Below the pieces are notes generated by a model. The model was not told the DNA's origin. It saw only the letters and a list, made by a program, of their open reading frames with translations, and made no database searches. Below, one piece after another: positions 6,523 through 13,399 of a stretch of DNA of 13,399 nt. Source of the DNA: Gammaproteobacteria bacterium (GTDB taxonomy: Bacteria; Pseudomonadota; Gammaproteobacteria; PS1; Pseudothioglobaceae); the NCBI GenBank assembly GCA_029941485.1, contig JAPYOZ010000028.1:1-13399 (forward strand). Direction: 5' to 3'. Position 1 is the first letter of the stretch, and every line of letters begins with the position of its first letter. The translations under genes and the position numbers were made by a program.

Positions 6523-7063
6523 TTGTGCGTGTATCCACTTTCACTTTTTCGCCAATACTAATAAAGAGTGGTACTTGAACCACCACGCCGGTATTCATAG
6601 TGGCTGGTTTACCGCCTGTACCTGCGGTGTCACCTTTAAGGCCCGGATCGGTATCCACCACTTCAAGCATGACATGATTAGGCGGAGTAACTGAAATTGG
6701 GTTGTCGTTCCAAAGTGTCACCACACACATGTCTTGCTCTACCAAATAACCCCTAACACCATCCATAGCATCATCATTAATAACGTATTGATCAAAAGTA
6801 TCTGGATCCATAAAATTCCACTCACTGCCATCGTTATACAAATATTGCATATCCAATTCCATCACATCCGCACCCTCTACAGATTCGCCAGATTTAAAAG
6901 TCTTTTCTAAAGTCTTGCCCGTGATTAAGTCCTTTAATCTGACCTTATTAGAAGCCTGCCCCTTACCGGGTTTGCGAATTTCATTGCTGATAATTGAACA
7001 AGGGTTGCCATCTAACATAAGTTTTAAGCCGTTTTTGAATTGACTGGTGGAGTAATTCGCCAT
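6500..7063 (-). CDS. efp: Translation elongation factor P
   Basis: A 187-residue EF-P, matching the usual length and three-domain layout: KOW-like N-terminal domain, a central OB domain with YLYNDG and VTLWNDNPISVTPP, and a C-terminal OB domain with the near-invariant VDTDPGLKGDTAGTGGKPA stretch. It binds stalled ribosomes and aids peptide bond formation at proline runs. Lys34 in KPGKGQ is at the same position as the modified lysine of E. coli EF-P, consistent with modification by the adjacent EpmA. The start ATG is 52 bases from the divergently transcribed sucC; no strong ribosome site is visible ahead of it. The gene ends inside the first codons of epmA. Confidence 0.97.
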   Translation of the reverse strand: MANYSTSQFKNGLKLMLDGNPCSIISNEIRKPGKGQASNKVRLKDLITGKTLEKTFKSGESVEGADVMELDMQYLYNDGSEWNFMDPDTFDQYVINDDAMDGVRGYLVEQDMCVVTLWNDNPISVTPPNHVMLEVVDTDPGLKGDTAGTGGKPATMNTGVVVQVPLFISIGEKVKVDTRTNEYAGRT

Positions 7064-7076
7064 TTTTTAAAGTATT

Positions 7077-7111
7077 AAGTGTAAAATTCAAGCATCTCAT
7101 TTTACGCACTT
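7077..7111. promoter_or_regulatory. Inverted repeat in the efp/sucC divergent promoter region
   Basis: The 52-base gap between the two divergent start codons holds GTAAAAT (7081-7087) and ATTTTAC (7099-7105) separated by 11 bases. The symmetry extends outward to AAGTG (7077-7081) and CACTT (7107-7111), with two extra bases in the right arm. Each TAAAAT arm also resembles a -10 box for the gene on its side, giving leaders of roughly 20-30 bases, though I find no convincing -35 boxes. It may be an operator, a pair of facing -10 elements, or both. Confidence 0.4.
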
Positions 7112-7115
7112 TTTC

Positions 7116-8276
7116 ATGCACATACATGAATACCAAGCCAAATCTCTATTTAGGCAATTCAACATTCAAACACCTGTAGCGGTCTTAATTAACAGCACTG
7201 AAAATGCAAGTAAAGCTTGTGCTGAGTTGGGTGGTGATGTTTGGGTGGTTAAAGCACAAGTGCATGCGGGTGGGCGTGGCAAAGGTGGTGGTGTGATTTT
7301 ATGCCGTAGTATTGAAGAAGTCGAGAATGCTTGCAACAAACTGTTTGGCTCAAACTTAGTAACGCCACAAACAGATGCCAAAGGCTTACCGATTAACCAA
7401 CTACTGATCGAAAGTGGTCAAAGTATTGAGCGTGAATTATATTTAGGTCTATTGGTTGATCGTCAAACTCAAAAAATTACCATTTTGGCTTCAACCGAAG
7501 GCGGTATGGACATTGAAAAAGTAGCTACTGAAACGCCTGACAAAATTATCAAATTCGGGATTGATCCACTGGGTGCTTTAACTGAAGATGATTGTACTTC
7601 TATTGCATTAAAACTTAATTTAAAAGGTAATCTGGCTAATCAGTTCAACACAACACTTTTAGGTCTATATGAAATCTTCATTACTAAAGACGTAAGCTTA
7701 ATTGAAATCAATCCTTTAATTACTACAGCGGAAAATAATCTATTGGCCCTCGATGGCAAAATCGATTTTGACGATAACGCTCTCTATCGCCATGAAGACA
7801 TTGTTGAAATGCGCGACACCTCACAAGAAGATGAAAAAGAAAATGAAGCCAGCGAACATCAACTAAATTATATTTCACTTGATGGTACGATTGGTTGTAT
7901 GGTGAATGGTGCGGGGTTAGCAATGGCCACCATGGATCTGATTGAGCACCATGGTGGGTCACCGGCTAACTTTTTAGACGTGGGTGGTGGCACCACAGCT
8001 GAACGTGTTGCCAAGGCTTTTGAATTGATTCAAACCGAGGCAAACGTTCGCGGTATTTTGGTCAATATCTTTGGCGGTATTGTTCGTTGCGATTTGATTG
8101 CACAAGGAATTCTACAAGCCGTTGAAAAAGTTGGCCTTAACCTGCCAATTGTTGTGCGTTTAGAAGGAACCAATGCTCCTGAAGGCTTAACATTACTCGA
8201 CCAGTCCTCGTTCGATATACACACCGAAGCAGACTTAACACAAGCGGCCATCAAAATTGTGGCGTTATCAGCATGA
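7116..8276 (+). CDS. sucC: Succinyl-CoA synthetase (ADP-forming), beta subunit
   Basis: Beta subunit of the citric acid cycle enzyme that interconverts succinyl-CoA and succinate with formation of ATP. The 386 residues show an N-terminal ATP-grasp domain beginning HEYQAKSLF, a glycine-rich nucleotide loop AGGRGKGGGV at 51-60, STEGGMDIEKVA near 126-137 and the metal-binding EINPL at 197-201. The C-terminal CoA-ligase domain has GCMVNGAGLAMATMD, NFLDVGGG and NIFGGIVRCDLIA (317-329). E. coli SucC is 388 residues. The start agrees with the family N-terminus, but no ribosome site precedes it. It is the first gene of a plus-strand operon and overlaps sucD as ATGA. I see no sucAB in the window, so it does not show whether the cycle is complete. 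Confidence 0.97.
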   Translation: MHIHEYQAKSLFRQFNIQTPVAVLINSTENASKACAELGGDVWVVKAQVHAGGRGKGGGVILCRSIEEVENACNKLFGSNLVTPQTDAKGLPINQLLIESGQSIERELYLGLLVDRQTQKITILASTEGGMDIEKVATETPDKIIKFGIDPLGALTEDDCTSIALKLNLKGNLANQFNTTLLGLYEIFITKDVSLIEINPLITTAENNLLALDGKIDFDDNALYRHEDIVEMRDTSQEDEKENEASEHQLNYISLDGTIGCMVNGAGLAMATMDLIEHHGGSPANFLDVGGGTTAERVAKAFELIQTEANVRGILVNIFGGIVRCDLIAQGILQAVEKVGLNLPIVVRLEGTNAPEGLTLLDQSSFDIHTEADLTQAAIKIVALSA

Positions 8277-9142
8277 GTGTATTAATTAATTCCAATACCA
8301 AAGTGATTACCCAAGGCTTCACTGGTAAGCAAGGAACTTTTCATTCTGAACAATCAATCGCTTACGGTACACAATTTGTTGGTGGCGTCACCCCGGGAAA
8401 GGGCGGACAAACTCATTTAAATTTACCTGTATTTAATTCAGTAAAAGAAGCCATAGATAAGACCGGTGCTGATGCTACGATGATTTACGTGCCACCGCGT
8501 TTTGCTTATGCTTCAATCATTGAGGCGATTGAGTCTGAAATGCCGGTAATTGTTTGTATTACTGAAGGTATTCCAGTACAAGACATGCTTAAAATTAAAG
8601 CAATTTTAAAAGATTCAAATTCAACCCTGATTGGTCCTAACTGCCCTGGAGTGATCACACCTGATGAGTGCAAACTAGGTATTATGCCAGGTAATATTCA
8701 CCAAGCCGGTAGTGTGGGCGTGGTATCACGCTCAGGCACTTTAACTTATGAGGCTGTACATCAAACCACACAAGCAGGACTTGGGCAAAGTACTTGTATT
8801 GGTATTGGCGGTGACCCAATTCAGGGCATGAATTTCATTGATTGCTTGACATTATTCGAAGATGATCCACAAACCCAATCGATTATTATGGTGGGTGAGA
8901 TTGGCGGCTCCGCTGAAGAAGAAGCGGCAGAATTTATCAAAAGTAACGTGTCTAAACCAGTTGTCTCTTACATTGCTGGGCTCACCGCACCCAAAGGTAA
9001 GCGCATGGGACATGCCGGTGCGGTGATTAGTGGTGGTAGCGGCAAAGCAATCGATAAAATCAAAGCACTTGAGGCTGCAGGCGTGGCGGTAGCACCTACC
9101 CCAGCTACAATGGGGTCAACTTTATTGGAAATTTTAAAATGA
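8273..9142 (+). CDS. sucD: Succinyl-CoA synthetase, alpha subunit
   Basis: Alpha subunit, 289 residues, the usual length. The N-terminal CoA-binding Rossmann domain contains VITQGFTGKQGTFH (11-24) and GGVTPGKGG (37-45). PNCPG lies at 122-126 and SRSGTLTYE at 152-160. The active-site histidine that is phosphorylated during catalysis is H247 in KGKRMGHAGAVISGG. All key residues are present. The gene overlaps both neighbours by four bases (ATGA), so the sucC:sucD pair and the third gene are probably translated in step. Confidence 0.97.
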   Translation: MSVLINSNTKVITQGFTGKQGTFHSEQSIAYGTQFVGGVTPGKGGQTHLNLPVFNSVKEAIDKTGADATMIYVPPRFAYASIIEAIESEMPVIVCITEGIPVQDMLKIKAILKDSNSTLIGPNCPGVITPDECKLGIMPGNIHQAGSVGVVSRSGTLTYEAVHQTTQAGLGQSTCIGIGGDPIQGMNFIDCLTLFEDDPQTQSIIMVGEIGGSAEEEAAEFIKSNVSKPVVSYIAGLTAPKGKRMGHAGAVISGGSGKAIDKIKALEAAGVAVAPTPATMGSTLLEILK

Positions 9143-9936
9143 AAAAACCCATTGTTGTATTAGGCATCGGCGAGCTTGGCAGTGTTTTTTCACGTGCTTT
9201 TTTAAAAAACAACCATGCTGTTTATCCAATCACTAGATCAACAGATATTGATGCATTAAAATCCAGTATTAATCCTGAGCTAATCTTAGTTTGCACTGCT
9301 GAAGGTGACCTACAATCTGCACTATCCTCTATCCCCACCGAGTGGAAGGATCGAGTGGCAATGATGCAGAATGAACTTCTACCACGTGATTGGGAGCCTC
9401 ACAACTTTACAAATCCCACAGTAATCTCAGTTTGGTTTGAGAAGAAAAAAGGCATAGACTCTAAAGTATTGATTTCATCGCCGGCATACGGCCCTAAGGC
9501 TCAAATTCTCGCAGACTCTCTTGCGTTAATTGACATTCCAGCACACGCTGTTGCCAATGAAGATGAATTATTGTTTGAACTGGTGTTAAAAAATCTTTAT
9601 ATCCTAACCACCAACATTGCTGGACTAGCGATACACAGCAGTCTTCTGGGAGGGTTAGCCGTTGAAACTGGTGCTAATGTGGACGACTTACGCAACAATC
9701 ACCTGGCACTTATGCGCGATGTATCAAAAGACGTACTAACTCTACAAGCGCAATTAACTGGTCAGTCTTTTGATGAAAATCAACTAGAACAAGGCATGAT
9801 TAAAGCTTTTGAAGGTGATTTGAAACATGGTTGTATGGGTCGATCTGCCCCTTCAAGATTAGATAGAGCGTTAGATCAGGCAAATGAATTCAACTTAGAA
9901 GTGCCAACCCTGCAAAAAATTAAAGACAGTCTTTAG
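9139..9936 (+). CDS. Rossmann-fold dehydrogenase-like protein, resembling ketopantoate reductases
   Basis: I do not recognise this as a named gene. The 265-residue protein has an N-terminal nucleotide-binding signature VLGIGELGS (GxGxxG at 9-14); the Arg after the second strand (ITRS, 31-34) hints at NADP. VCTAEGD and MMQNELL lie where PanE-type enzymes have their cofactor-side loops. The C-terminal half is helical with LKNLYILTTNIAGL, where K151 and N159 keep the spacing of the PanE catalytic Lys and an active-site Asn, and ends with GRSAPSRLDRALDQANEFNL, similar to the terminal helix region of the 6-phosphogluconate-dehydrogenase-like fold. The Glu expected in that helix for PanE is not there, so true ketopantoate reductase activity is doubtful. 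Its ATG overlaps the sucD stop, tying it to sucCD. The 3' end overlaps the convergent thioredoxin-like gene. Confidence 0.75.
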   Translation: MKKPIVVLGIGELGSVFSRAFLKNNHAVYPITRSTDIDALKSSINPELILVCTAEGDLQSALSSIPTEWKDRVAMMQNELLPRDWEPHNFTNPTVISVWFEKKKGIDSKVLISSPAYGPKAQILADSLALIDIPAHAVANEDELLFELVLKNLYILTTNIAGLAIHSSLLGGLAVETGANVDDLRNNHLALMRDVSKDVLTLQAQLTGQSFDENQLEQGMIKAFEGDLKHGCMGRSAPSRLDRALDQANEFNLEVPTLQKIKDSL

Positions 9937-10262
9937 TCATTCATTTTGGCGTAGGTTTTTTCTATCTCTTGCTCTAATGCCAACAGTGAAAATCCTCTCA
10001 CCTCTTCAATAAATTTCTGCCCCATGAAGAACACTTGCACCACTGGCAATGAAAAAACACCGTGCTGAGCACAAACTTCTTGCAATTGTTCACAATCAAT
10101 GTAAACCATTTCAAGCTCTGGGAACTTGGATGAAAAATTATCAAAAATCTGAGGCTTAATGGTCTGGCACACGCCACAATGTGCACCACCAAATAGAATC
10201 AACACTGCATCTTTTTCTCGCTTAAGACTGTCTAATTGTGTTTGATTCTCTAGCTGATTCAT
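9933..10262 (-). CDS. Thioredoxin-like protein with CGVC active site
   Basis: A 109-residue single thioredoxin fold without signal peptide, so cytoplasmic. The active site is AHCGVC (C29, C32) rather than the WCGPC of classic thioredoxin, and the cis-proline is P73 in SLPVVQVF, followed by the GQKFIEEVRG strand-turn. Both redox cysteines are present; two further cysteines are at C57 and C64. The His in place of Trp and Val in place of Pro should change redox potential, so it may act on a specific partner. Last gene of the rsx-queA-HIT run; its ATG overlaps the HIT stop (ATGA). Its TAA overlaps the stop of the convergent plus-strand gene. Confidence 0.88.
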   Translation of the reverse strand: MNQLENQTQLDSLKREKDAVLILFGGAHCGVCQTIKPQIFDNFSSKFPELEMVYIDCEQLQEVCAQHGVFSLPVVQVFFMGQKFIEEVRGFSLLALEQEIEKTYAKMND

Positions 10263-10615
10263 AGCTGCTCTCCTAATCCTGCAAAGAATATCTCAAAATC
10301 TGGTAACTTTAAACTAGATTTTCTTTGTTGTGTGCCCCACATCGGCTCTGGAAAATAACTATCGCCTTCAAACCTTGCCATCACATGCCAATGAACATGG
10401 GGCAATAGGTTGCCAAATGAAGCAATATTGATCTTATCTGCTTTGAAATACTCTAACATTGATTTTTCAGTAATATCAATAATTCGAAAAATTTCTGTTT
10501 TTTCTGCTAAAGTGCACTCGCTAAATTCTTTAATCTTACGTTTGGTGAAAACCTTAACCCAGGGAATTTCACTTGATTCAACTTCAAGTGTGACTAACTC
10601 ATTTTCATAAATCAT
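10259..10615 (-). CDS. HIT-family nucleotide hydrolase
   Basis: A 118-residue histidine-triad protein. The triad HVHWHV is at residues 73-78 (H73, H75, H77; the middle His is normally the nucleophile), preceded by KINIASFGNLLPHVHWH, where the Asn and Gly are typical. The C-terminal PEPMWGTQ segment after the triad is like bacterial HIT proteins annotated as diadenosine tetraphosphate hydrolases. Substrates in the family are dinucleoside polyphosphates, nucleoside phosphoramidates or adenylylated compounds; none can be chosen from sequence alone. It overlaps queA upstream and the thioredoxin-like gene downstream by four bases each. Confidence 0.9.
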   Translation of the reverse strand: MIYENELVTLEVESSEIPWVKVFTKRKIKEFSECTLAEKTEIFRIIDITEKSMLEYFKADKINIASFGNLLPHVHWHVMARFEGDSYFPEPMWGTQQRKSSLKLPDFEIFFAGLGEQL

Positions 10616-11643
10616 ACTAACCTCTCCAAAAGCATTGCATCGCCGTAGGAAAAAAATCGATATTTTTTATCAATCGCATGTTGGTAAATTTCCATCATTC
10701 GCTCTCGACCAATAAAGGCACTCACCAACATTAACAATGATGACTTCGGCAAATGAAAATTAGTAATCAGCTTATCTACTACTTTGAATTCATAGCCGGG
10801 ATAAATAAAAATATCGGTTTCTTCTTTAGCGGCTTTAAGCACGCCACTTTTAGCGGCTGACTCCATAGAACGAACTGCCGTCGTACCAACGGCAATGATA
10901 CGCCCACCATTCGTTTTAGTTTGATTAATTTGATCAACCGTAGTTTGATCAATTTCAAAATATTCACTGTGCATTTTATGATCTGTAATCTTGTCAGTCT
11001 TAACTGGCTGAAAGGTACCCGCACCCACATGCAAGGTAACAAAACAGTGGTTAATGCCTTTTTCTTTTAAAGATGACAACAATTCATTATCAAAATGCAG
11101 TCCTGCCGTGGGTGCGGCCACCGCCCCATCTTCTTTAGCAAATACAGTTTGATAGCGCTCTAGATCGTCCTGCTCATCATCACGCTCAATATAGGGTGGC
11201 AAGGGAATATGGCCCACATCATCAAGTAAATCAAGCAATGAATCAGTTACTTCTTTGAGAGGTGAAAAATCCAGTGTATAAAAGCCGTTTTCTTTACTAA
11301 TGATTTGCGCTTTTTCGCCATTTTCTAAGGTGATAAAGCTGTCAATTTTTGGTGCTCTAGAGGCCTTCACCATGGCCAAAACTTGGTGACCATTGAGCAA
11401 GCGCTCAATCATAATCTCAACCTTACCACCTGAGGCTTTATGGCCAAATAAACGTGCTGGAATCACACGCGTATTATTCATAACCAGCAAATCACCTGGA
11501 TTGATAAAATCCTTTATTTGATGAAATTTAGCATCTATAATATTCGATTGTGCTACTAAAAGACGAGAATCTGTTCTATTTTCTGTAGGGTTTTGGGCAA
11601 TTAATGCCTTAGGTAAGTCAAAATCAAAATCACTTAAAAGCAT
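10612..11643 (-). CDS. queA: S-adenosylmethionine:tRNA ribosyltransferase-isomerase
   Basis: Transfers and isomerises the ribosyl moiety of SAM onto 7-aminomethyl-7-deazaguanine in tRNA to give epoxyqueuosine, the step before queuosine at wobble position 34. The 343 residues (E. coli 356) begin LLSDFDFDLPKALIAQNP and continue with SRLLV, GDLLVMNNTRVIPARLFG near 48-65, APTAGLHFDNELL around 177-189, HVGAGTFQPVKTD and TNFHLPKSSLLMLVSAFIGRE, all family signatures. No tgt, yajC or secDF, its common neighbours, follow. Instead it sits directly after rsxG, sharing one base (TAATG), and overlaps a HIT gene downstream. It appears intact. Confidence 0.96.
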   Translation of the reverse strand: MLLSDFDFDLPKALIAQNPTENRTDSRLLVAQSNIIDAKFHQIKDFINPGDLLVMNNTRVIPARLFGHKASGGKVEIMIERLLNGHQVLAMVKASRAPKIDSFITLENGEKAQIISKENGFYTLDFSPLKEVTDSLLDLLDDVGHIPLPPYIERDDEQDDLERYQTVFAKEDGAVAAPTAGLHFDNELLSSLKEKGINHCFVTLHVGAGTFQPVKTDKITDHKMHSEYFEIDQTTVDQINQTKTNGGRIIAVGTTAVRSMESAAKSGVLKAAKEETDIFIYPGYEFKVVDKLITNFHLPKSSLLMLVSAFIGRERMMEIYQHAIDKKYRFFSYGDAMLLERLV

Positions 11644-12251
11644 TATCTTTCTGTCTTATTTGGAAATCCTTGCTTTCTGAACAATACCAATACTTGATAA
11701 CTAGCAGTAACGATTGCACGTGGCGTAATAGTAGCCCCTGTAAATGAATCAAACACACCACCATCGCGCTTAACTTTCCACTTAGACTCGCTAGGATTGC
11801 TCAATGATAAGCCGCTAAATTGCTCAATCCAACTAGACTTTTTAGTTTCAACCTTGTCCCCTAATCCAGGAGTTTCCCTATGAGTAATCACTCTGACGCC
11901 CAAGAGTTGATTGCTGGTATCAACGCCCGTTAATAAACGAATATTGCCATTATAGCCATTTGGATAGGTATGCTCAATAAGGTAAGCAAACGTCTTATTA
12001 TTTTTCTTGGCAGGGTAGATGCTAATAATTTGTTTCGTATCATGCAAATTGACTTGCTTTGAAAATTTTTCTTCTAAAATATTGTTATCGTAATCGCTCA
12101 CCAACTCTCCTAAACGCTTAATGAGTAACTGATCCTCGTTGTATTTAATTTTATCTTTAGTAGAGACGTGTGTGAATGATACAAAAAATATACTCACGGC
12201 AGTAAACACTAATAACAGCGTACCGGCCTTAAGAACTGGATGTTGTATCAT
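11643..12251 (-). CDS. rsxG: Electron transport complex subunit RsxG/RnfG
   Basis: Subunit of the Rsx/Rnf membrane complex that couples electron transfer between ferredoxin and NADH (or reduction of SoxR in E. coli) to an ion gradient. The 202 residues start with a single membrane anchor (about 8-28) and continue as a periplasmic FMN-binding domain. The flavinylation motif TGAT is at 171-174, so FMN would be esterified to T174. HRETPGLGDKV near 124-134 and the WIEQF segment are typical of the family. The ATG overlaps the rsxD TGA. The gene is followed by queA rather than by rsxE, the usual next gene. Confidence 0.94.
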   Translation of the reverse strand: MIQHPVLKAGTLLLVFTAVSIFFVSFTHVSTKDKIKYNEDQLLIKRLGELVSDYDNNILEEKFSKQVNLHDTKQIISIYPAKKNNKTFAYLIEHTYPNGYNGNIRLLTGVDTSNQLLGVRVITHRETPGLGDKVETKKSSWIEQFSGLSLSNPSESKWKVKRDGGVFDSFTGATITPRAIVTASYQVLVLFRKQGFPNKTER

Positions 12252-13195
12252 TGCCCAAACACCTTAGGTTGTGTATAAGTATCAATCAGAGGAACGGTCA
12301 TGTTCATTAATAATACTGCAAAAGCCACGCCATCTGGATAACCACCGAATACTCGAATAACAACAACCAAAACACCAATCAAAAATCCATACACTAAACG
12401 ACCTTTCGGTGTAGTACTGGCAGACACTGGGTCAGTTGCAATGAAAAATGCACACAACATAGTCCCTCCCGATATCAAATGAAACTGCGGTGGAGCGTAA
12501 AGCTGATTATCACTAATAAATAGCAGAGCTGAAGTTATCAAGATACCCAGTATAAAAGCAACAGGAATATGCCAAAATATAATGCCACGAGCAATCAAAT
12601 ATAGTCCGCCTAACAAAAATCCAATGCTAACCAATGATTGGCTTATTGAATAAATACGAAGCTCATTGACAAGATAACCTAAGGATAATTGTGTTTTAAC
12701 ATCGTCTAATCGAGTGGCACCACTCAGCCCATCAACAGAGGTTAGATTAAAAACCGTATCAAAACTTTGACCAAAACTTAAAAACTCACTGGCCCATGTT
12801 GTCATTTGCAATGGATAGGAAATGAGTAAAAAAGCATAACCCAACATCGCAGGATTAAATGGATTGTTGCCCAAACCACCATAAAGCTGCTTACCAAAAA
12901 CAATGGCAAATGCCACCCCCACCACAACAATCCACCACGGAGCAATACTTGGAATTGAGATTGCCAACAAAACAGCACTAAGCACCGCTGAACCGTCACT
13001 AATTGCAGGCTTAACCGGCAGCTTCCTAAGTCTTAAAAAAACCGATTCAACCAATACAGCTGTCGCTACACCTAATACAATTTGAAAAATAATACCCCAA
13101 CCAAAAAAGTAATACGAAGCAATAATACCCAATGCCAAAGCATAGATAACTTGGCGCATAATCTGGTTCGTACTTAGTGCATTACTGTGCATCAT
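12248..13195 (-). CDS. rsxD: Electron transport complex subunit RsxD/RnfD
   Basis: Polytopic membrane subunit, 315 residues from the chosen start, with eight or more hydrophobic helices. SGAT at 158-161 in VDGLSGATRLDD is the covalent FMN site (T161). KPAISDGSAVLSAVLLAISIP, YGGLGNNPFNPAM, FFIATDP and GGYPDGVAFAVLLMN are strong RnfD/NqrB-family signatures. A GTG at 13222 would give nine extra basic residues, but ATG at 13195 (or the next codon, 13192) has AAGG six bases upstream and an N-terminus like other RsxD proteins (a short polar leader, then a helix and FFGWG). It overlaps rsxC by 14 bases and rsxG by four. Confidence 0.94.
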   Translation of the reverse strand: MMHSNALSTNQIMRQVIYALALGIIASYYFFGWGIIFQIVLGVATAVLVESVFLRLRKLPVKPAISDGSAVLSAVLLAISIPSIAPWWIVVVGVAFAIVFGKQLYGGLGNNPFNPAMLGYAFLLISYPLQMTTWASEFLSFGQSFDTVFNLTSVDGLSGATRLDDVKTQLSLGYLVNELRIYSISQSLVSIGFLLGGLYLIARGIIFWHIPVAFILGILITSALLFISDNQLYAPPQFHLISGGTMLCAFFIATDPVSASTTPKGRLVYGFLIGVLVVVIRVFGGYPDGVAFAVLLMNMTVPLIDTYTQPKVFGQ

Positions 13196-13399
13196 CACTT
13201 GCCTTTTTTGTTTTCTTAACACGTGCCATGGCGGCGGCTATTTTGTCTTTTTGTGCTTTATCGTTGGCCATTTTTTTCTTCAATTCTTCCTTCTTAGCTG
13301 CCATCATTTCAGCACGCTCTTGCTTGTTACGCTCTAATCGATATTCTCTAAATTCAAATCGCTCTCTTGCAATGTCTGTTCGGTATTGGTCTTCAGTGG
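13182..13399 (-). CDS. rsxC: Electron transport complex subunit RsxC/RnfC, C-terminal fragment
   Basis: The frame is open from the right edge of the window to a TAA at 13184-13182 and encodes about 72 residues. The start TEDQYRTDIARERFEFRE and the following long Lys/Ala/Glu-rich helix (ERAEMMAAKKEELKKKM, then DKIAAAMARVKK) is the charged C-terminal tail found in gammaproteobacterial RsxC. The position immediately before rsxD agrees. The NADH/FMN-binding SLBB and ferredoxin parts lie outside the window. The tail shows no long exact repeats. Confidence 0.85.
   Translation of the reverse strand, partial: TEDQYRTDIARERFEFREYRLERNKQERAEMMAAKKEELKKKMANDKAQKDKIAAAMARVKKTKKASDDAQ
13202..13205 (-). 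promoter_or_regulatory. Ribosome binding site AAGG deciding the rsxD start
   Basis: On the minus strand AAGG lies six bases before the ATG at 13195, inside the rsxC coding end. It favours ATG at 13195 over the GTG at 13222. Confidence 0.5.

Noticed and set aside
7116..9142. sucCD could instead be malate-CoA ligase (mtkAB), a homologous pair
   Set aside because: The sequence follows SucC/SucD closely throughout (NIFGGIVRCD, GCMVNGAGLAM, KGKRMGHAGA), and no serine-cycle genes are nearby.

Overview
The window looks like an A+T-rich gammaproteobacterial chromosome with very compact gene packing. Protein content (EF-P with its lysyl ligase EpmA, a YcgN-type cysteine-cluster protein, an Rsx/Rnf complex, QueA, SucCD) and the low GC resemble the SUP05/Thioglobus group of sulfur-oxidising bacteria and their mussel or clam symbionts. 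That placement is my impression from family resemblance, not a database result. I saw no transposase, integrase, rRNA, tRNA or CRISPR array, and no gene-free stretch longer than about 220 bases.

Left part (1-7063), all genes on the minus strand. In transcription order: efp and epmA (translation factor and its modifying enzyme, overlapping by 23 bases), a secreted Sel1-repeat protein, a YcgN/UPF0260 protein, a secreted DUF2914 protein and argG (the last four within 1-4 bases of each other). After a ~106-base gap with a terminator-like hairpin come a CDP-alcohol phosphatidyltransferase and a TagD-like cytidylyltransferase, ending at a strong 15-bp hairpin terminator at 103-139. Sequence resembling the argG 3' flank occurs on both sides of this last gene pair, which suggests it was inserted or duplicated there.

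Middle (7064-9936). A 52-base divergent promoter region containing an inverted repeat separates efp from a plus-strand operon: sucC, sucD and a Rossmann-fold dehydrogenase-like gene of uncertain function, each joined by an ATGA stop/start overlap.

Right part (9933-13399), minus strand. In transcription order: the 3' end of rsxC, then rsxD, rsxG, queA, a HIT-family hydrolase and a thioredoxin-like protein, all overlapping by 1-14 bases. This puts a membrane electron-transfer complex, a queuosine tRNA-modification enzyme, a nucleotide hydrolase and a small redox protein in one apparent transcript. rsxE, which usually follows rsxG, is not there. The operon meets the sucCD operon tail to tail with overlapping stop codons and no space for a terminator.

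The most interesting points are the repeat-flanked lipid gene pair, the unusual downstream partners of rsxG, and the unexplained third gene of the sucCD operon. Nothing here amounts to a clearly new defence or mobile system.
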